Position numbers and translations under genes: made by a program. Positions 53,801 through 64,000 of a DNA stretch of 64,000 nucleotides are shown here, in pieces. Position 1 is the first letter of the stretch; each line of letters starts with the position of its first letter. Under the pieces are notes generated by a model that was not told the origin of the DNA, did not search any database, and saw only the letters and a list, made by a program, of their open reading frames with translations. Source of the DNA: Alkalisalibacterium limincola (GTDB taxonomy: Bacteria; Pseudomonadota; Gammaproteobacteria; Xanthomonadales; Xanthomonadaceae); assembly GCF_008017755.1 (NCBI RefSeq), contig NZ_VRTS01000005.1, positions 176,314 through 240,313 on the forward strand, read 5' to 3'.

Positions 53801-54232
53801 GTGGAACGCCCGGAAACCGAGCTGCTCCACGCGTTCGTGTCCCGTCACATCGACGCGGCCCGCGACGCGGGCGCCGTCGCGGACGCCACCCTTGCAACGT
53901 GGATCAGCATCGACCGGGCACTGCAGCCGATCCTCGGGAAGGGCGGTGTGGCCGGCCTTTACCGGCGCAGCCTCCACCTCGCCACCGACCAGCACCCCTG
54001 GCTGAGTCCGGAGACCACGCAAGCGTCCGCACGAGACGCCGACCCCGACGCCCTCCACGCCGTGCTGGCGCGGCGGCCGACCGCGGAGGCCCAGGCGGGT
54101 GCGGCCAGCTTCCTGCGCCATTTCGATGCGCTGCTTTCCAGCCTGGTCGGACCCGCGCTGACCGCCCGCCTGCTCGGCCCGGTCTGGGCCGGCAACCCCG
54201 GGGCCTTGAACGAACAGGACACACGGCAATGA
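53801..54232 (+). CDS. Small helical protein at the head of the kaiC-like operon
   Basis: The 143-residue product starts at GTG 53801 behind AAGGA. Sequence features are HAFVSRHIDAARDAG, a conserved-looking GGVAGLYRRSLHLATDQHPWL and a helical C-terminal region AASFLRHFDALLSSLVGPALT. No known domain is recognised. It overlaps the next gene by ATGA, so it is probably a partner of the KaiC-like ATPase, perhaps a phosphotransfer- or adaptor-type helical protein, but no phospho-His motif can be assigned with confidence. Confidence 0.7.
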   Translation: MERPETELLHAFVSRHIDAARDAGAVADATLATWISIDRALQPILGKGGVAGLYRRSLHLATDQHPWLSPETTQASARDADPDALHAVLARRPTAEAQAGAASFLRHFDALLSSLVGPALTARLLGPVWAGNPGALNEQDTRQ

Positions 54233-55695
54233 GCACCAGAGTGACGATCAAGCGCCTCGAAACAGGGGTTCCCGGCCTCGACGATATCCTCGGCGGCGGC
54301 ATTCCCGAACTGTCGTTCAACCTCATCGTGGGCCCTCCCGGCTGCGGCAAGACCACGCTGTCGCACCAGATGATGTTCTCCATGGCCAGCACCGAGCATC
54401 CGGCGCTGTTCGTGACCGTGCTCGGCGAGCCGCCGGTGAAGATGCTGCGCTACCAGCAGCAGTTCGACTTCTTCGACACCGAGGCGGTGGGCGATTCGAT
54501 CCACTACCTCAACCTGTCCGAGGAAGCACTGGCGGGCGACCTGGACCGGGTGCTGGAGCGGATCACGCGCGAGGTGGTGGCGCGCCGGCCCCGCTACATC
54601 TTCGTGGATTCGTTCCGCTCGGTGGTCGTGGCCAGCCAGTCGGCCGGCAATGCCGACGGCGCGATGCAGGAATTCGTGCAGCAGCTGGGCATGCTGATGG
54701 CGAACTGGCAGGCCACCACCTTCCTGATCGGCGAGTATTTCAGCGACAACGACCCCAACCCGGTCCTGACCGTGGCCGACGGCATGCTGTGGTTGAGCCA
54801 GAGCGTCGAGCGCAACTCGATGGTGCGCAAGATCGAGGTCAAGAAGATGCGCGGGCAGCCGACGCTGCCGGGCCTGCACACCTTCCGCATCAACAGCCAG
54901 GGGCTCCGGGTGTTCTCGCTCGGGCGCACCTCGCTGGCCGACGGCGGGGAATCCAAGGCGCCGCTGGAGGGGCGGCTGTCGATGGGCGAACCCGAGCTCG
55001 ACGCGATGCTCGGCGGCGGGCTGCCCCGCGGCTATTCGTTGCTGGTGGCCGGGCCCTCGGGCTCGGGCAAGAGCATCCTGGCCGCCGAATTCCTGGCCGA
55101 GGGCGCGCGCCGGGGCGAGACCGGGGTCATCGCGGTTTTCGAGCAGAATCCACACCGCGCGCGGCATCGCACGGTGGCGCAACTGGTGGCCAGCGGCCAG
55201 GTTGGACTGGTCGATTCCCATTCCGCCCCGGACCTGTCGATCGCGGAGATCCTGTGCCTGCTGCTCACGGAGATCCGCCGCCTCAAGGCCACCCGCGTGG
55301 TCATCGATTCGCTGTCCGGTTTTGAACTCGCGCTGGCGCCGACCTTCCACGCCGACTTCCGCGACAGCCTCTCGCGCCTGGTCGCCTCGCTCGCGTCATC
55401 CGGCGTGACCGTGGTGCTGACCTGCGAGCTGGAGGACCGCTACACCGACTTGCGCTTCAGCCCCTACGGCACCGCCTTCATGACCGACGCGATCGTCGTT
55501 CAGCGTTACATCGAGGTGGAGAGCGAGCTGCTGCGGATGATGGCGGTGGTCAAGGTGCGCGCCAGCAACCACTCGTGTGAGCTGCGCCAGTACGCCATCG
55601 ACGAGCGCGGGATCCGCGTGGGCGAAAAGCTGTCCGGCCTGGCCGGCCTGCTCGGCGGCCGGCCGGAATCCAAGCCCCCGGGGAAGGCGGGATGA
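54229..55695 (+). CDS. KaiC-family double RecA-like ATPase without phosphorylation sites
   Basis: The 488-residue protein has two RecA-type domains. Domain I has Walker A GPPGCGKTT (35-43) and Walker B YIFVDSF; domain II has GPSGSGKS and RVVIDSLSGFEL. The catalytic Glu pair of cyanobacterial KaiC reads GE in domain I (VLGEPP) and EQ in domain II (VFEQNP), and the CII phosphosites Ser431-Thr432 align with Ala-Phe (GTAFMTDAI). It is probably a signalling ATPase coupled to the flanking genes, not a clock protein. Overlaps both neighbours by ATGA. Confidence 0.85.
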   Translation: MSTRVTIKRLETGVPGLDDILGGGIPELSFNLIVGPPGCGKTTLSHQMMFSMASTEHPALFVTVLGEPPVKMLRYQQQFDFFDTEAVGDSIHYLNLSEEALAGDLDRVLERITREVVARRPRYIFVDSFRSVVVASQSAGNADGAMQEFVQQLGMLMANWQATTFLIGEYFSDNDPNPVLTVADGMLWLSQSVERNSMVRKIEVKKMRGQPTLPGLHTFRINSQGLRVFSLGRTSLADGGESKAPLEGRLSMGEPELDAMLGGGLPRGYSLLVAGPSGSGKSILAAEFLAEGARRGETGVIAVFEQNPHRARHRTVAQLVASGQVGLVDSHSAPDLSIAEILCLLLTEIRRLKATRVVIDSLSGFELALAPTFHADFRDSLSRLVASLASSGVTVVLTCELEDRYTDLRFSPYGTAFMTDAIVVQRYIEVESELLRMMAVVKVRASNHSCELRQYAIDERGIRVGEKLSGLAGLLGGRPESKPPGKAG

Positions 55696-57233
55696 GCCCG
55701 ACGGGCGACCGCAAGCGGCACCGGGGCGCCGGACGGGACGAGGAGCTCGCGCGCCTCAGGGACGTCAACGAGGCCCTGATGTGTTCGGCGCTGGATGCCC
55801 AGTCCCGGGCGGAGCACCTGGACCGGGCCCTGGACGAGTTGGCGCACGCGGCCAAGCTCGACCCGCTGACCCGGCTGCCGGACCGCTCGCACCTGCTTGA
55901 CCGGTTCGAGCACGCGATGGCCCAGGCCCGTCGCAATGGCACGCGGGTGGCGGTCCTGTTCGTCGACCTGGACGGCTTCAAGCAGATCAACGATCGCCTG
56001 GGGCACACGGTGGGCGACCAGGTGCTTCAGTGGGCCGCCAAGGTGATCGTCGGGGCGGTGCGTGAGGTCGACACGGTCAGCCGCCACGGGGGCGACGAGT
56101 TCGTCATCGTGCTCGACGTCGTCGCCGATGCCGACACGGCGACGGTGGTGGCACAGAAGATCATCGCCGCGCTGGCCCGTCCCTGTCCGGTGGGCGAACA
56201 CAGCGTGCGCGTGAGCGCCAGCATCGGCGTGAGCCTGTTTCCGGAGCATGGCGAGGATGCGACCACCCTGATCGCGCGCGCCGACGCGGCGATGTACCAG
56301 GCCAAGCGTGGCGGTGCCGGGGCCTTCCGCGTCCATGGGGACACGCCCGAGGAGGGCACGGACCTCCCTGCGACCGCCCCGGGCCCGGCCATCGAGATGC
56401 GTGATCCGGATCGCCTGCAGATGCAGGAGGCCAACAGCGAGCTGGTGTTGGCCGCACTCGATGCCCGGCAGCTGCTGTCCGCCTGCGAGAAGGCCCAGCA
56501 GCGCCAGACGGCCTTCATGGGCGTGCTGGCCCACGAGCTGCGCAGCCCGCTCACGCCCATCCGCATCGCCGTCGGAATGCTGGGGCGTGGCGGCGACGAC
56601 GACGAGTTGCAGGCCCAGCTCAAGGCGGTCATCGACGGACAGGTCACGCGAATGGCCGAACTGGTTGGTGACCTGCTTGAGGTCTCGCGCATGCGCACCG
56701 GCAAGCTGCACCTGAGCTGGCAGCGCATGGACCTGCTCCAGGTGGTCGGCAAGGCGGTCGAAAGTGCCCGCCTGTCCTCGCAGGAACACGGCCAGCACCT
56801 TGGACTGGAAGCCCCCGCAGGCGAAGTGTTGATCCGCGGCGATCCGGCGCGGCTGGGGCAGGTGCTGGCGAACCTGCTCGACAATGCGATCCGCTACACG
56901 CCCGGGGACGGACGCATAGACGTGGCTGTGACCTCCGCGGACGGGGTCGCCAGCGTCATCATCGACGACAGCGGCATCGGCATCACCGAGTCCGCACTGC
57001 CCTTCATCTTCGAACCCTTCGTCCAGGACACCCATGCGGTGGCCAGCACCAAGTCCGGCCTGGGCATAGGCCTGACCGTGGTGCACGAACTGGTGCTGGC
57101 ACACGGGGGCAGCATCGAGGCCAGCAGCGAGGGCGTCGGCTGCGGCAGCCGTTTCGTGGTGACGCTGCCGCTCGACGACACCAAGGGCTTCACGCCTCCG
57201 CGCCGCCGGGACGCCGGGGACGCCCCCGCCTGA
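55692..57233 (+). CDS. GGDEF domain fused to histidine kinase
   Basis: The 513-residue protein has an N-terminal coiled-coil-like segment, a GGDEF domain (about 55-220) with intact RHGGDEFVIVL, then a histidine kinase: H-box LAHELRSPLTPI (about 282), N-box NLLDNAIRYTP, DDSGIGI and GLGIGLTVV. Fusion of diguanylate cyclase and histidine kinase in one chain is uncommon and would couple c-di-GMP to phosphotransfer. It lacks a membrane segment. It is the last gene of the KaiC-like operon. Confidence 0.88.
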   Translation: MSPTGDRKRHRGAGRDEELARLRDVNEALMCSALDAQSRAEHLDRALDELAHAAKLDPLTRLPDRSHLLDRFEHAMAQARRNGTRVAVLFVDLDGFKQINDRLGHTVGDQVLQWAAKVIVGAVREVDTVSRHGGDEFVIVLDVVADADTATVVAQKIIAALARPCPVGEHSVRVSASIGVSLFPEHGEDATTLIARADAAMYQAKRGGAGAFRVHGDTPEEGTDLPATAPGPAIEMRDPDRLQMQEANSELVLAALDARQLLSACEKAQQRQTAFMGVLAHELRSPLTPIRIAVGMLGRGGDDDELQAQLKAVIDGQVTRMAELVGDLLEVSRMRTGKLHLSWQRMDLLQVVGKAVESARLSSQEHGQHLGLEAPAGEVLIRGDPARLGQVLANLLDNAIRYTPGDGRIDVAVTSADGVASVIIDDSGIGITESALPFIFEPFVQDTHAVASTKSGLGIGLTVVHELVLAHGGSIEASSEGVGCGSRFVVTLPLDDTKGFTPPRRRDAGDAPA

Positions 57234-57241
57234 AACGGACG

Positions 57242-59308
57242 TCAGGGGCTCCAGCTCACCACCAGGTAGCCGGTACGCCCGGCGCCCGGGAAGTAGCGGA
57301 AGTTGCCGAAGGCCAGGTCCGCCCGCTCCGCGTAGCGGCGGTCGGTGAGGTTCATCACCCGCGCCCCCAGCGTCCAGTTCGCCCCGAGTGCCCGTCGCCA
57401 GCGCAGGTGCAGCAGGTCGTGGCCGCCATAGCGCTGGGTGTTGCCGGCGTCGAGGAAGTAGCCGCCCTGGTGCACCCATTCCAGTTCGACCTCGCCCAGC
57501 CATTCCCGGGCATGGCCCAGGCGCGTGCCACCCAGCCAGCGCGGCGCGCTGTCGACCTCGTTGCCCCGGGTGATCACCTCGCCGCCGCCGATGGCGCTGT
57601 CGAAGCGGTAGCGCTGGATCGCGTACGCGGCATTTCCGTCGAACCACCAGCCCGGCGCGAAGCGCCAGCGCGCGTCGAGCTCGACGCCCCGATGCGAGGT
57701 GCGCCCGTCGGAGATGTTGAATCCCTGCGCGTCGCGCAGGATCACGTTGCGCTTGTCGTAGGCGTAGGTGGTGGCCGCCAGGTCGAGCCGGTCGGCGCGG
57801 TGTTCGATGCCCAGCTCGATTCCGTCGAGGGTTTCGCTGTCCAGGTCGGCCACGTCCTGCCCACGCTGCAGCCGATAGAGCTCGGCCGCCTGCGGGAAGC
57901 GGAACGCGCGCGCGAGGCGGCCCTTGAGCTGCCAGCGGCCGGTCGCATCGAGCCGGTGCAGGTAGCCCAGCTGGGCCGAGAGGCCGGAGAACGTGTCGCG
58001 CCGATCGGCCGGCCGGTTGAACAGGCAGCCGCCGGTGTCGTTGCCGACGGCCGGACAGGGCGTGCCGTCCTCGCGCAGGTTCCCCGCCGCGGCACGGGTG
58101 TCGTAGTCGTTGCGCAGGCGCTCGCCGCGCAGGCCCAGCAACAGCGAACCGCGCTGGCCGACCCGGCGCTCGGCCTCGCCGAACAGTGCCGCCGACCAGG
58201 CGTCGACCCGGTAGTCGTAGTGCACCCCGGCCGGGCGGATCGCATTGTTGAGCGGCGAGGAGTCGGTCAACGCGAACGGCTGGTCCTCCAGTACCGTGCC
58301 CGAGGCGCGCTCCAGGTCGGTGCCCAGTTGCAACTGCCAGTCACCGGCCTGGCGCCGCCACATCAGCTGGGCGCCGGCGCTGTGGCTGCCGGTCTCCTCC
58401 AGGGGTTTCCCCGGACTGAAGTGCTGGATGAAGCGCAGCTGGTCGCGGCGCGCGTAGGGCACGAAGACCAGTTCGCCGCCACCGGCCAGCACCCAGGTCC
58501 AGCGACCCTGCAGCCGCAGCGCCCGGCCATCGCGGAACGCCTCGGGATTGGCGTTTTGAAAGCGCCGCTGGTCACGGTAGGACTGGAAGCCGGTGATGAA
58601 CCCGGCCGTCTCCTGGTTGAGGTTGGCCGCGCTGAGCAGCAGGCGCGGGGCACCCGTGGCCTCCGGCATCGCGAGCTGCGCGGTGAGCTTTTGCTGGTCG
58701 AAACCCTCCTCCTCGCGGAAGCTGCCGGCACTCACGCCGTACAGGTCCACCCGCCACGGGGCCACTGCGTCGGGCCTGCCCAGCCCGGCCTGGATGCGCT
58801 CGTAGTCGTGGCCGCCCACTTCCACCCCCACGCCGAGACCGCCCGGGTCATCGGGCCGGCGCGGCACCACGTTGATGACCCCATGCAGCGCATTGGACCC
58901 GTGCACGGCAGAACCCGGGCCACGCAGCACCTCCACCGCGCCCGCCTGCTCGGTGTTGAGTTCGAACATCTGGTTGACGTTGCAGAAGCCGGTCGGCCGG
59001 ATCGGCACGCCGTCTTCGAGGGTGAGGAAGGCGCCGCAGGCCCCGGGCCCGGTCAGCACCGGCGAGCGGATCGACAGCAGCTGCTCCTGGCCGCTGCCGC
59101 GGCTGGCCCACACACCCGGCACCCGCGCCAGCAGTTCGTTGGCGTGGGTGGCGCCGGTCGCGGCGATCGGGTCGGCGGTGATCACCGAAACCGATTCCGG
59201 ACGCTCGGCGGCCACCGCCTCGGTGCGCCCGGTGACGGTGATCGTGTCCAGGCGCGTGGCCTCGTCCTGCAGGCCCAGGGCCAGCATCAGCGGTAGGGAA
59301 ATGAACAT
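57242..59308 (-). CDS. TonB-dependent outer membrane receptor
   Basis: The 688-residue protein has a signal peptide, a TonB-box-like TITVTG, a plug domain (about 40-150: VSVITADPIAATGATHANEL, VEVLRGPGSAVHGSNALHGV) and a 22-strand barrel ending in ...AGRTGYLVVSWSP with aromatic C-terminus. Two Cys residues in GACGAFLTLEDG and GFCNVNQ may form a disulfide. The ligand is not evident: no siderophore or cobalamin gene is next to it. It is convergent with the kinase gene by 8 bases. Confidence 0.9.
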   Translation of the reverse strand: MFISLPLMLALGLQDEATRLDTITVTGRTEAVAAERPESVSVITADPIAATGATHANELLARVPGVWASRGSGQEQLLSIRSPVLTGPGACGAFLTLEDGVPIRPTGFCNVNQMFELNTEQAGAVEVLRGPGSAVHGSNALHGVINVVPRRPDDPGGLGVGVEVGGHDYERIQAGLGRPDAVAPWRVDLYGVSAGSFREEEGFDQQKLTAQLAMPEATGAPRLLLSAANLNQETAGFITGFQSYRDQRRFQNANPEAFRDGRALRLQGRWTWVLAGGGELVFVPYARRDQLRFIQHFSPGKPLEETGSHSAGAQLMWRRQAGDWQLQLGTDLERASGTVLEDQPFALTDSSPLNNAIRPAGVHYDYRVDAWSAALFGEAERRVGQRGSLLLGLRGERLRNDYDTRAAAGNLREDGTPCPAVGNDTGGCLFNRPADRRDTFSGLSAQLGYLHRLDATGRWQLKGRLARAFRFPQAAELYRLQRGQDVADLDSETLDGIELGIEHRADRLDLAATTYAYDKRNVILRDAQGFNISDGRTSHRGVELDARWRFAPGWWFDGNAAYAIQRYRFDSAIGGGEVITRGNEVDSAPRWLGGTRLGHAREWLGEVELEWVHQGGYFLDAGNTQRYGGHDLLHLRWRRALGANWTLGARVMNLTDRRYAERADLAFGNFRYFPGAGRTGYLVVSWSP

Positions 59309-59428
59309 CCACGCATGCTAGCAAGCCCCCCCGTGCACGCGGGGTGGTGCTTGCCCTAGAATCCGCGGCCGAAACCCCCGCGGCATGTCGCCCCGGGCCC
59401 CACCCCGCTTGCATCGAGTCCCGCGGGC

Positions 59429-62124
<2,696 letters not shown>

Positions 62125-62134
62125 CGCCGGAGGC

Positions 62135-62175
62135 AAAAAAAAACACGGCGTCGCCCGCTCCCAGGCCACGCCGTG
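62135..62175 (-). terminator. Intrinsic terminator of the BON gene / GGA-rich RNA
   Basis: On the minus strand an 8-bp stem (62168-62175 with 62144-62151) encloses a loop containing GGGA and is followed by nine consecutive T (62143-62135). The run fixes the direction of transcription as minus. Confidence 0.9.
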
Positions 62176-62400
62176 CTCCACGCATTCCCTGCGCTGATCG
62201 CGATCCTGCGATCGGGGGTCCACGCATCCTTTCGCTTGGCGCCCGGCCTCCTGGCCGATCCGGGGACACTCCTGTGTCCGCCGGGCTGTCCATCTATCCT
62301 TCTAGCGCCTGGAACCTTCGAACCCGGTTCCGGGGTGCGGTCCTTTGCGTGGTCCCGACCGTCCATTGCGGGGACCCGTATCGCCCACTCCGTGGGCTAC
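62135..62400 (-). ncRNA. Candidate CsrB/RsmZ-type CsrA-sequestering RNA (3'UTR of BON gene)
   Basis: Read on the minus strand, this 265-nt stretch contains about 17 GGA motifs. Perfect stems place GGA in loops: GCCCAC-GGA-GTGGGC (62383-62397), GGTCCC...GGGACC with ATGGACG in the loop (62351-62376), GGACAC-AGGA-GTGTCC (62264-62279), CGGCC-AGGA-GGCCG (62244-62257), GATCGC-AGGATC-GCGATC (62196-62213) and CGCA...TGCG (62181-62193). It ends with CACGGCGT/ACGCCGTG then nine T. Only 16 bases separate the BON stop from the first hairpin, so it is probably its 3'UTR or a processed product. Confidence 0.7.
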
Positions 62401-62414
62401 GTGGGGTGCGGCAA

Positions 62415-63614
62415 TCAGTTGCCGCCGATCCTCAGGGCGCTCGCATCGACGCGGGTGACGCCCTCGGTGTCGGCAGCCAGGCGCACGGCCTCGTTGATCT
62501 GGGCCTGCGTCTCGACCTCGCCGCTGAGATGCACGACGTTGTCGCGCGTCTCGACCGAGATGTCGAAACCCGACACATCGCCGTCGGCCAGCAGCTTGGA
62601 CTTCACCTTGGTGGTGATCCAGGCGTCGCCCACGGCCTCGCCGGCGCCACGACGATCGTCGTCGCGATCGGCAGTGCGCGTGGTGCCATCGGTGCGCATT
62701 CCCGCGCCGGTGCCGGTGCCGGTGGCGGTGCCCGTCCGTGGGGCCGCCGTGGTGCCGGGGGCGGCACGCGTACCGCGCTCATCCCGGGCATCGGTGGTGC
62801 GCGCATCCGTACGCGCATCGGTGCGATCGCGCTCCGCGCCGGCGCGTCGCGCCTGGCCGGCGGTGGTCTCGACCCGGAGCTCGCTCGCGTCCACGCGGGT
62901 CACGCCCTCGGTCTCCCGGGCCAGGCGCACGGCCTGGTCGATCTGCGCCTGGTTCTCGACCTCACCGCTGAGGTGCACGACGTTGTCGCGCGTCTCGACC
63001 GAGATGTCGAACACCGAGACATCGCCATCGACGGCCAGCTTGGAGTTCACCTTGGTGGTGATCCAGGCGTCGCCAACGGCCTCACCCGCGGTGCGACCTT
63101 CATCGCGATCGGCGCTGCGACCGGTCGTGCGGTCGGCAGTTCGGTCGGCCGTACGGTCACGGGCTTGCGTGCCGGCACCGGTGGTGTGCGCCGGGGCACG
63201 ATCGCTGGCGCGGTCGGCGCCGACGGCATCGCGCACCTGGCCGGTGGCGGTCTCCACGCGCAGGGCGGTCGCGTCCACGCGGGTCACGCCCTCGGTCTCG
63301 CGGGCCAGCTGCGTGGCACGCGTCACCTGGGCCTGGCTTTCCGCCTCGCCCGAAAGGTAGACCACGTTGTTGCGCGTCTCCACCGAGACATCCAGGCCGG
63401 AGACGTCGCCGTCCGCGAGCAGCTTGGACTTCACCTTGGTGGTGATCCACGAATCGTTGATCGCCTCGCCGGCATCACGCGACTGCTCGGCGTGGGCGGC
63501 GGTGTGGTCGTCGGCGATCGCGCGGGCCTCGACGGGGGACAGGCCGGAGACCAGCAGGACGGCCGCCAGGCTGGCGCCGGAGAACCACGTCTTGCGAAGG
63601 GCAGTGATCTTCAT
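62415..63614 (-). CDS. Secreted protein with three near-identical BON domains
   Basis: The 399-residue protein has a signal peptide (ASLAAVLLVSGLSPVEARA) and three BON domains, each with the nearly invariant start DAWITTKVKSKLLADGDVSG and the pattern FDISVETRDNVVHLSGEVE...EGVTRVDA. Two linkers are low in complexity and repeat-rich (TADRTADRTTG; TDARTDARTTDARD). BON domains bind phospholipid at the periplasmic face and appear in osmotic/envelope stress proteins such as OsmY. The start ATG 63614 lies about 60 bases from a sigma-54-like promoter, and a GGA-rich RNA follows the stop. Confidence 0.9.
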   Translation of the reverse strand: MKITALRKTWFSGASLAAVLLVSGLSPVEARAIADDHTAAHAEQSRDAGEAINDSWITTKVKSKLLADGDVSGLDVSVETRNNVVYLSGEAESQAQVTRATQLARETEGVTRVDATALRVETATGQVRDAVGADRASDRAPAHTTGAGTQARDRTADRTADRTTGRSADRDEGRTAGEAVGDAWITTKVNSKLAVDGDVSVFDISVETRDNVVHLSGEVENQAQIDQAVRLARETEGVTRVDASELRVETTAGQARRAGAERDRTDARTDARTTDARDERGTRAAPGTTAAPRTGTATGTGTGAGMRTDGTTRTADRDDDRRGAGEAVGDAWITTKVKSKLLADGDVSGFDISVETRDNVVHLSGEVETQAQINEAVRLAADTEGVTRVDASALRIGGN

Positions 63615-63685
63615 GATCGAAACTCCTTGGATCCTTGGGGGATGGAACGGGCGCGCCGGGGGAGGCGTCCCTCAAGGGGTAGTAC

Positions 63686-63700
63686 GCATGTTGCGTGCCA
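63686..63700 (-). promoter_or_regulatory. Sigma-54-type promoter for the BON gene
   Basis: On the minus strand this site reads TGGCACG-N4-ATGC, matching the RpoN -24/-12 consensus TGGCACG-N4-TTGC at all but one position. The predicted start of transcription (near 63674) is about 60 bases before the BON start codon. Confidence 0.6.
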
Positions 63701-63759
63701 ACGCTTGGCGGCTATGGCAATCAATGGTTTACGTGGATTCCGGGGCGCTCCGGCCAGTG

Positions 63760-63799
63760 CAATCTGCAACGTGCACGACGGTGCGTGGGCAATCTGCAA
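63760..63799. repeat. Direct repeat CAATCTGCAA x2, spaced 30 bp, upstream of sigma-54 site
   Basis: CAATCTGCAA occurs at 63760-63769 and 63790-63799, exactly 30 bases (about three helical turns) apart. Relative to the predicted BON transcription start they lie at about -86 to -125, the usual place for enhancer sites of sigma-54 activators. They could equally serve the divergent lipoprotein gene. Confidence 0.5.
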
Positions 63800-63867
63800 G
63801 GACCGCGACGGGGTGTCGACGGCACGCGTGCTAGATTCCGGGCATACCCGTATTCGAGGATGGCCCG

Positions 63868-64000
63868 ATGACCCGCCTGACCCTTTGCGCCGCCCTGGCC
63901 CTTGCGCTGAGCGCCTGCACCGACGCTCCGCCCCCGGCCGACTCCAGCCCGGCACCCGCCCACCCCCGCGGCCCGAGACCCGCGAGGCCACTGCCCCCGC
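63868..64000 (+). CDS. Lipoprotein, N-terminal part, cut by window end
   Basis: The protein starts at ATG 63868 with a lipoprotein signal (ALALALSACTDAPPPAD), then a Pro/Ala-rich segment. After about residue 30 the frame becomes very Pro/Arg-rich, while another frame reads PPRPETREATAP; an indel near 63955-63962 is possible. The gene continues beyond the window, so family and length cannot be given. Confidence 0.55.
   Translation, partial: MTRLTLCAALALALSACTDAPPPADSSPAPAHPRGPRPARPLPP

Noticed and set aside
54229..55695. A circadian clock KaiC
   Set aside because: kaiA and kaiB are absent and the phosphosites and catalytic Glu pairs are not conserved; a signalling homologue is more likely.
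62801..63240. Linker repeats of the BON gene as a CRISPR or mobile repeat
   Set aside because: The repeats are short, in frame and codon-based within a protein linker, without conserved spacers.
62173..63360. A 395-codon plus-strand frame opposite the BON gene, and the alternative that the RNA at 62 kb is read on the plus strand with TCCT loops
   Set aside because: The frame is Ser/Arg/Pro-rich shadow sequence of the BON repeats. The plus-strand RNA lacks a terminator; the nine-base A/T run lies on the side that only a minus-strand transcript can use.

Overview
The window is GC-rich, densely coding bacterial DNA with no rRNA, tRNA, IS element or CRISPR array that I can see. Its gene content suggests a gammaproteobacterium of the Xanthomonadales/Lysobacterales: monomeric NADP isocitrate dehydrogenase, class Ia ribonucleotide reductase, QueF, ZapE, a membrane-anchored cytochrome c5, DUF885 and tandem M20 peptidases. 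This is inferred from family content only, not from a phylogenetic marker.

About half of the window is a molybdenum/tungsten and formate dehydrogenase region. moaA lies at 2611-3633. A regulator with an excisionase-like HTH and a periplasmic-binding-like domain (11528-12409) is divergent from tungstate ABC genes tupBCA. These run into molybdate ABC genes modABC, then mobA and a TPR gene (to 20031). YqeC, a six-Asp-box propeller protein, a MoaD-like protein, a rhodanese-MoeB fusion and a Rieske-like Tat lipoprotein follow (20500-24784). A long minus-strand operon (37156 down to about 27378) carries three small uncharacterised genes, a ferredoxin-like protein, a TorD-type chaperone, a Tat peptide, formate dehydrogenase alpha and beta, a small lipoprotein, cytochrome b gamma, a DUF6505-like gene and moaB. 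moeA diverges from its head. These genes can be read as one programme: take up W/Mo oxyanion, build the pterin cofactor, insert it into a periplasmic formate dehydrogenase, and pass electrons to the membrane.

The rest includes a minimal four-gene archaic (spore-coat-U type) chaperone-usher operon (7325-11508) and a divergent histidine kinase/LuxR regulator pair. A cobalamin riboswitch precedes nrdAB (46171-50125). Two adjacent M20 hydrolases are a tandem duplication. A three-gene KaiC-like/GGDEF-kinase operon lies at 53801-57233, followed by a TonB receptor, icd, and a three-BON-domain envelope protein.

The most unusual signal is non-coding. Directly after the BON gene on the minus strand, about 265 nt (62135-62400) hold some 17 GGA motifs, most in hairpin loops, ending in a strong intrinsic terminator. 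This is the architecture of a CsrA/RsmA-sequestering RNA (CsrB/RsmZ type), here apparently a 3'UTR. A shorter, weaker candidate of the same kind lies at 40921-41062, also on the minus strand. The BON gene has a good sigma-54 promoter match with a repeated element at enhancer distance.

At least six single-base reading-frame breaks hit four otherwise intact genes (DUF885, DUF1499, the usher, the ankyrin gene). Their frequency and G/C-rich positions suggest sequence or assembly errors rather than decay, so coordinates in those genes should be read with care.
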